NCBI GenBank assembly: GCA_903878085.1
Contig: CAIRGJ010000054.1
Span: forward strand, 24,146 to 88,145
Reading direction: 5' to 3'
Source of the DNA: an uncultured Hyphomicrobiales bacterium
Lineage (GTDB): Bacteria; Pseudomonadota; Alphaproteobacteria; Rhizobiales; Xanthobacteraceae
DNA length: 64,000 bases
The notes under the pieces were generated by a model. It was given only the letters and a program-made list of their open reading frames with translations. It was not told the origin of the DNA and did no database searches. A program made the translations under genes and the position numbers. This document shows positions 60,322-64,000 of this stretch, piece after piece. How positions within the stretch are numbered: position 1 is the stretch's first letter; every line of letters starts with the position of its first letter.

Positions 60322-60639
60322 TTTCGCCGCTGTTTCTGATCGGCCTTGCAGAGACCTTTCTGGTCGCCTTGTCGTCCTTGAAACCCCGGCCGGCACTTTA
60401 GGAGGTTGGGGGCGCGCTCGACCGGGGCTGCACTCTACTCTGTACACAACCTGACATTGCGCCCCAGACTTTAACGAGTCGTCACTTCGCCAGATTAATT
60501 CTGGCCCTACGATCATACCGGCGGAACCGGCTGAGATCGTTCGGCAACGGACAAACGTTGCGACATCGGCGCGATGCCAGCGCATTCGATGGCAACCTTG
60601 TGGGATGCCACCAGAGAATCTGCTCGATCTGGCCGATTG
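60322..60639. other. Gap with degenerate coding remnants
   Basis: About 320 bp upstream of the 70-residue gene. The minus strand has open frames with no start and irregular composition; the tail near 60482-60600 continues the frame-shifted remnant described for 60640-60782. The promoter of the 70-residue gene must be within 60322-60400. Confidence 0.4.
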
Positions 60640-60782
60640 ATCTGCCGCGCCCGTCGTCGTCGCGGCGTTCAAGCGCGGCGAGCGCCGTGTTCTTGAGTGG
60701 CGCCAGTTCATTCTTCTTGGTCCTGTTTCTTGGTCTTGCGGCGCCGGGCGCGGTCATCGGGCCTGATGAAGACCAGCGCTTA
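60640..60782 (-). pseudogene. Frame-shifted relative of the gene at 59378
   Basis: On the minus strand one frame reads IRPDDRARRRKTKK and a second reads NELAPLKNTALAALERRDDDGRG. Together they parallel LAPDDRATRRRTMKDEMAALKNLAIAKLERRGYE of the intact gene at 59378-59665, with a frameshift between the two parts. It lies directly upstream of promoter-like copy D. Confidence 0.65.
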
Positions 60783-60798
60783 AAATAGTTGAAAAAAA

Positions 60799-60841
60799 GT
60801 CCTAGGACTATATTGACACCGTCGCGCTGCCGCGGTATGTT
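60799..60841 (+). promoter_or_regulatory. Promoter-like repeat, copy D
   Basis: GTCCTAGGAC (60799-60808), TTGACA (60813-60818), 17-bp spacer, TATGTT (60836-60841), then TACCGCATGCTCCA as in copy C. An A-run precedes the palindrome. Confidence 0.7.
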
Positions 60842-60847
60842 TACCGC

Positions 60848-61060
60848 ATGCTCCACACTTGCGTTCCGGCGGCGGCTTTGCGGGCCGCACGTTGCGCTTG
60901 TTCGGCAATCGAAGCGGCGGCGGTTATGCGTTGTTTCCCGCGTGAAGCGGCGCAATGCCGTCAGGCGAACGTGGAATGCCGCAGGTTGAGAACGGCTTTC
61001 TTTGCCACGCATGAGGCGGCGATGACGCAAGCGATAAATTTCGATGCGGTGCGCTACTAA
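60848..61060 (+). CDS. Doubtful small open frame after copy D
   Basis: A 70-codon frame whose ATG is at the predicted transcription start (leaderless). The product MLHTCVPAAALRAARCACSAIEAAAVMRCFPREAAQCRQANVECRRLRTAFFATHEAAMTQAINFDAVRY is rich in Cys and Ala without a recognisable fold; a non-coding transcript is an equal possibility. Confidence 0.3.
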   Translation: MLHTCVPAAALRAARCACSAIEAAAVMRCFPREAAQCRQANVECRRLRTAFFATHEAAMTQAINFDAVRY

Positions 61061-61190
61061 CAATCGTTATGACACGCGCGTCGGGCGTTATCGCGAAAGT
61101 TTTTGATGGTGCATCGGCTTTTAGCTTGAGCGCACGCATCAAAACCGCGAAGGTCGCCGCGACGCTGCAGCCCTTCCGGATTTATCCGAC

Positions 61191-61289
61191 ATGCCCGATC
61201 AACCGCGCTCCACGACACGGCTGGCGCAAGGCCTGCTGATTGCCGCCATCGTGGTGCTGATCGTCATCGCGTGGCTGTCGACGCACTAA
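61191..61289 (+). CDS. Small single-helix protein, 32 residues
   Basis: MPDQPRSTTRLAQGLLIAAIVVLIVIAWLSTH: a short polar start and one transmembrane helix (residues about 13-29). The length is below usual gene-finding limits. No strong ribosome-binding site. Similar tiny membrane proteins are common in this group, but evidence here is only the clean helix. Confidence 0.45.
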   Translation: MPDQPRSTTRLAQGLLIAAIVVLIVIAWLSTH

Positions 61290-61384
61290 AGCGACGGCAA
61301 GTCTAGACGCAACAAGACTCGAGCTTGACAATAAGTGACGCGCCGGTTTCGCCGGCGCTTTTTTTATGGGCGGGGAGGTTCGCC

Positions 61385-61996
61385 ATGCCAACGCCGAAAA
61401 TCTACATCGCGCCGGAACGCATCGCCGAGGCCAAGCAGCTTTACGAATTGACGTTGACGCCGGTGCCGGACATCGCAGTGATGATGGGCGTTTCACGCCG
61501 CACTTTGGAGCGCTGGATCCTCGAATGGAACTGGACGCCGCGCAGCGTGCCCCGTCTGCCGACCGACCGCGCGCTGGTGGCCACCGCGCCGGTTGCGGCC
61601 GCGAACCCGGCGCCGGCGATCGCGGATGCAAACGAGGCCGAGATGCGCAGCGCCAATGCCGCGCGCATCCAAGACTTGGTTGCGCAGACGCTCGACGGGG
61701 TCCAGCGCGTCCTCGACAAGGCCGGACCCGCCGATGAGGGCGGCGCGGAACACAGCGCCCGCACGCTCGCCGCTGTCGGCCGCACCCTGGAAGAGATGTC
61801 AGCGCTCACCAAGCCCGATGAAGTGACTCTGCCCCATGAAACCGAAGACGACGCCATTCCCCTCGACCTTGACGAACTCCGTTTTGAGCTGGCGCGGCGC
61901 TTACACGCGCTTATCGACGCTCGAACCGGCGACGAAGGCAGAGATTGTGACGGAGTTGCTGCTGGCGCTGGAACAGAAGCAAGCCGCGGCCCTTAA
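61385..61996 (+). CDS. GTA/phage small terminase subunit-like protein
   Basis: A 203-residue protein. Residues about 9-50 (IAPERIAEAKQLYELTLTPVPDIAVMMGVSRRTLERWILEWNWTPR) form the HTH that reads DNA in small terminase subunits. The centre (MRSANAARIQDLVAQTLDGVQRVLDKAGPADEGGAEHSARTLAAVGRTLEEMSALTKPDE) is helical, as in oligomerising regions. GGGGAGG 7 bp before the ATG at 61385 is strong. Directly downstream and overlapping is a large terminase fragment, the expected order in gene transfer agents of this order. The last residues (RTGDEGRDCDGVAAGAG...) run over the start of the large subunit. Confidence 0.7.
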   Translation: MPTPKIYIAPERIAEAKQLYELTLTPVPDIAVMMGVSRRTLERWILEWNWTPRSVPRLPTDRALVATAPVAAANPAPAIADANEAEMRSANAARIQDLVAQTLDGVQRVLDKAGPADEGGAEHSARTLAAVGRTLEEMSALTKPDEVTLPHETEDDAIPLDLDELRFELARRLHALIDARTGDEGRDCDGVAAGAGTEASRGP

Positions 61997-62216
61997 GAGC
62001 GATTTCCGCGCCTTCGCCCACGACCACCAGCTTCCGCCAGAACGCGCCAACAGCGGCGCCGACTGGACCACCTGGCTGATCCTCGGCGGCCGCGGCGCCG
62101 GTAAAACCCGCGCCGGCGCCGAATGGGTGCGCAGCCTCGCGCTCGCCGACAGACATCCTCCCCAGCCAAAGCTTCGTTCGCGCGTGCGCGCGCCGAGCGG
62201 GACTGGCGCGCGCTGA
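61947..62216 (+). pseudogene. Large terminase gene truncated after Walker A
   Basis: From the GTG at 61947 the frame reads VTELLLALEQKQAAALKSDFRAFAHDHQLPPERANSGADWTTWLILGGRGAGKTRAGAEWVRSLALAD, the N-terminus of GTA-type large terminase with the Walker A loop GGRGAGKT. After LALAD the sequence switches to an unrelated basic tail and a stop. About 350 residues, including Walker B and the nuclease domain, are missing. It cannot package DNA. Confidence 0.75.
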
Positions 62217-62290
62217 TGGGCGGCGTTGTCGAGCCGGTGGAGGTGGTGCGAAGGCTGGAGGTTGTGCGGCGCCGGCGGCGGACGGTGTGA
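62205..62290 (+). repeat. Direct repeat, left copy (86 bp)
   Basis: Encodes ALMGGVVEPVEVVRRLEVVRRRRRTV-stop in one frame. The right copy at 63521-63606 encodes ALMDGVVAPIEPVRRLEVVRRRLRTV-stop. By hand alignment they differ at 14 of 86 positions with no gaps. The two copies bracket the toxin/immunity genes. Confidence 0.85.
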
Positions 62291-62299
62291 GCGCCGCCC

Positions 62300-62401
62300 A
62301 TGATGACGATCGAACTCGAGGTTCAACGGCTGCACGCGCTGCGCGCGATGCAGTCCGGCCTGGTGCGTCTGAAGTGGCTCAGGGACGCAACGCGATTTTA
62401 A
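62300..62401 (+). pseudogene. 5' part of the toxin carrier gene, cut by a TAA
   Basis: Reads MMTIELEVQRLHALRAMQSGLVRLKWLRDATRF-stop. The next codons in the same frame are Leu-Ala-Met-His-Arg-His, the start of the deaminase gene. One nonsense codon thus separates a short helical N-terminus from the toxin body. It may represent the original start of the carrier protein. Confidence 0.55.
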
Positions 62402-62407
62402 CTTGCG

Positions 62408-63031
62408 ATGCACCGCCATGCGCGGGCGCTGAAATACAATTACAATCCAGCCCAGCTGCGCGATGAGATTGGCCGTTGGACGGATACCGGCGCAGGCCAA
62501 CGAGTCCGGCTCACGTCCTCGGACACGCCTCGACTCGGCCCGAGGTCGAAACTTGCTATCGCGATAGAAGCTGCACGGCACGCCATTAAGCTTTTCCGCG
62601 ACCGCAATCTTTTGCGCGATATGTTTGGGCAAAAAGAAGGGACCGTTGCCTACACTGAAGTGAATGAAGTTGCCATTTATGGCATTAGTTCGGACTCACC
62701 TGAATTTAGAGATCGCGATGTGGTGGCTGCCGAACGGTTGCGTGGTGATCTCATAGCAAAGTACCCTGACGATATGGCCAGAGAAAACGTTGGGCAGAGA
62801 CCGAATGACGCGGTATTTCATGCCGAAACGACCACGCTTTTGCGGGCGGCAAGAGAAAATGGAGGTTCGCTCGCGGGGCAAAGTCTTGAGGTTCACGTCG
62901 ACCGGCCAATGTGCTCAAGCTGCGATAGAATTTTGCCGCTTGTCGGGCTAGAACTCGGCGACCCAACCGTGACTTTCATTGGGCCGTCTCGCGTGCCTAA
63001 GACAATGCGCGGCGGTGTGTGGGTTAAATAA
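62408..63031 (+). CDS. Deaminase-fold toxin with phage-type carrier N-terminus
   Basis: A 207-residue protein. Residues 1-30 (RHARALKYNYNPAQLRDEIGRWTDTGAG) match the NPxQxRDxxGRWT motif that in rhizobial phage and polymorphic toxin proteins precedes a variable C-terminal toxin. The C-terminal domain has HAE at 138-140 and MCSSC with Cys169 and Cys172, the zinc ligands and catalytic Glu of cytidine-deaminase-like toxins. The gene is followed after 2 bp by an Imm1-like gene. Lower GC than neighbours suggests transfer. No secretion signal is visible. Whether the target is DNA, RNA or nucleotides is not known. Confidence 0.78.
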   Translation: MHRHARALKYNYNPAQLRDEIGRWTDTGAGQRVRLTSSDTPRLGPRSKLAIAIEAARHAIKLFRDRNLLRDMFGQKEGTVAYTEVNEVAIYGISSDSPEFRDRDVVAAERLRGDLIAKYPDDMARENVGQRPNDAVFHAETTTLLRAARENGGSLAGQSLEVHVDRPMCSSCDRILPLVGLELGDPTVTFIGPSRVPKTMRGGVWVK

Positions 63032-63033
63032 AG

Positions 63034-63507
63034 ATGCGCAAACGTTCCGATTTTAATTCCGAGCATAGTTTTGACTGGCCGGCACTGGAAAAGCTTCGGC
63101 CGTATTTTCTCTCTCCGCCCGGCAAACGGTGGTTTTTTCAGACTGGCAATGACGGGGCGTTCTTGGCAATCGAAGGACTTAACAACACCGGACATCTACG
63201 CCCGGGTACCGGCCGAATTGATATTCGCCTCGAAATGTGTGGCCATCCTGAGCTCGGCGTTTTTTTATATTACCTAAAAACTGGAGGAGACGATCGGGGC
63301 GCCTTCAGTTCGAAGGGTGATCTCACGAAATTGCGTGAATGGGTCCGCACATTACACAACGATCCAATGCCTGTCGGTCTTTATATTCCCTATGCCGATG
63401 CTTGGCTGGCGGTGAAAGAATTCATCGAAACCGACGGCGAGTTACCGAAGAGCATTGAGTGGATCGCCAATAGCGATTTGCCGCCCGATACGTTTCCGGA
63501 TCCCTAA
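63034..63507 (+). CDS. Imm1-like immunity protein
   Basis: A 157-residue soluble protein. FFQTGNDGAFLAIEGLN...GVFLYYLKTGGDDRGAFSSKGDLTKLREWVRTLHNDPMPVGLYIPYADAWLAVKEFIETDGELPKSIEWIANSDLPPDTFPDP matches the Imm1 family, which pairs mostly with deaminase toxins. The start is 2 bp after the toxin stop, so expression is coupled and protects the cell from its own toxin. It ends 13 bp before the right direct repeat. Confidence 0.82.
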   Translation: MRKRSDFNSEHSFDWPALEKLRPYFLSPPGKRWFFQTGNDGAFLAIEGLNNTGHLRPGTGRIDIRLEMCGHPELGVFLYYLKTGGDDRGAFSSKGDLTKLREWVRTLHNDPMPVGLYIPYADAWLAVKEFIETDGELPKSIEWIANSDLPPDTFPDP

Positions 63508-63520
63508 AACTGGAACACGC

Positions 63521-63606
63521 GGCGCGCGCTGATGGACGGCGTCGTGGCGCCGATCGAGCCCGTGCGGCGGCTGGAGGTTGTGCGGCGTAGGCTGCGGACG
63601 GTGTGA
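63521..63606 (+). repeat. Direct repeat, right copy (86 bp)
   Basis: Counterpart of 62205-62290 (14 mismatches, no gaps). It ends at the TGA of ALMDGVVAPIEPVRRLEVVRRRLRTV-stop. Upstream codons of that frame are interrupted, so this is a gene tail without its body. Confidence 0.85.
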
Positions 63607-63780
63607 ACGGGAACCGCACCATTCCGGTCAAAACGTACCAAATATGCGCATCGCTTTGACGATAAATGTTTTCTCAGCCGCATTAACCAAAGCTCCAAGA
63701 CCCGCGATAGGGCCTACGAGGTTGGTGTTATTCTACCCACAGCCTTGGGCATTTTGTTAAGCCACTCTGTCCAGGCGAGA

Positions 63781-63809
63781 AGCCGTCGGACCTCAAAAAT
63801 CCGACGGCT
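63781..63809. terminator. Strong hairpin, probable terminator
   Basis: AGCCGTCGGA (63781-63790), 9-nt loop with A-run, TCCGACGGCT (63800-63809): a perfect 10-bp stem. The following sequence TCGCTTATTTGG has only a short T-run, so termination strength is uncertain. Confidence 0.6.
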
Positions 63810-63854
63810 TCGCTTATTTGGCGGGCCGGCGAGCGACGTTGAAATAGCGACGTG

Positions 63855-63877
63855 CCTAATGGCCAGCCCCCATTAGG
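63855..63877. repeat. Short inverted repeat
   Basis: CCTAATGG and CCATTAGG around a 7-nt loop. Purpose unknown; could be an operator or part of a repeat element. Confidence 0.55.
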
Positions 63878-64000
63878 TGGTCCGGGTTGAATGTTAGTGC
63901 ATGACCAGTCGTGGCGCTACGGCTGGGGTGGCCGGCGAAGCTGGTCCGGGTTGCGAAGCCGGCCATTGTAGAGCCTCTGGGGCCGGCGGTTTGTAGCCGA

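Larger units (their letters stand above)
63607..64000. other. Unassigned end region
   Basis: About 390 bp without a convincing gene. It contains two hairpins (listed separately) and twice the word TGGTCCGGGTTG near 63879-63890 and 63949-63960. A further GTA or phage gene may begin beyond the window. Confidence 0.35.

Noticed and set aside
1..64000. Insertion sequences, tRNA, rRNA
   Set aside because: No transposase-like protein, tRNA T-loop or rRNA segment was recognised on either strand; small inverted repeats are present but without transposase genes.

Overview
The window looks like a chromosomal segment from a GC-rich alphaproteobacterium of the order Hyphomicrobiales (Rhizobiales), probably close to Bradyrhizobium, Pseudolabrys or Rhodoplanes. 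Supporting signs are a Ros/MucR-type regulator, DUF1491, DUF2336, DUF5330, DUF6456 and DUF6894 proteins, a DUF1214/DUF1254 pair, three orphan Bug-type binding proteins, palindromic repeats of the kind common in these genomes, and a GAAC-N7-GAAC LexA box. I saw no rRNA, tRNA, CRISPR array or transposase gene.

Layout. 0-9.7 kb, all minus strand: a 3'-truncated pyroglutamyl peptidase; the methylmalonyl-CoA mutase operon (mutA-mutB, a lipoprotein, a DUF3298 protein, meaB); the folate genes folP-folB-folK; two small DUF genes. 10-22 kb: M20 peptidase, Sel1-repeat protein, ABC-F ATPase, a ketosynthase with a dedicated acyl carrier protein, an ABC-2 exporter, HAD dehalogenase, aminotransferase, phosphoesterase, 2-hydroxyacid dehydrogenase. 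22-28 kb: Bug and molybdate-type binding proteins, a GT39-like membrane enzyme, superoxide dismutase. 28-37 kb: a regulatory and envelope region with a MucR relative, an overlapping gene pair resembling the gene-transfer-agent (GTA) activators GafY/GafZ, SufE, a PAS histidine kinase and a peptidoglycan-binding protein. 37-43 kb: Bug protein plus SDR, DUF1254/DUF1214, class A PBP. 49-58 kb: outer-membrane protein plus cupredoxin, Liv-type binding protein, amidohydrolase, pirin, FMN reductase, HxlR regulator, APC permease.

Three accessory stretches stand out. (i) 43.9-46.8 kb: an orphan HTH antitoxin-like gene behind a perfect palindrome, then an apparent two-gene operon encoding TcmP (which carries class I methyltransferase motifs) and a three-cysteine DUF5131 protein. 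Its predicted promoter overlaps a perfect alphaproteobacterial SOS box. A terminase-like HTH gene follows. (ii) 58.1-61.3 kb: small genes and decayed paralogues interleaved with three copies of one promoter-like element (GTCCTAGGAC palindrome, TTGACA, 17 bp, TA-rich hexamer). A fourth, diverged copy drives the HTH gene at 46.05 kb. (iii) 61.4-63.6 kb: a GTA/phage-like small terminase, a large terminase cut off just after its Walker A motif, and a nucleic-acid-deaminase-like toxin with an Imm1-like immunity gene, bracketed by two 86-bp direct repeats.

The GTA-activator-like pair (30.2-31.2 kb) and the GTA terminase remnant suggest the lineage carries or carried a GTA. The toxin/immunity cassette sits inside that remnant and may be a swappable module. 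All functional calls come from reading motifs; no database search was run.
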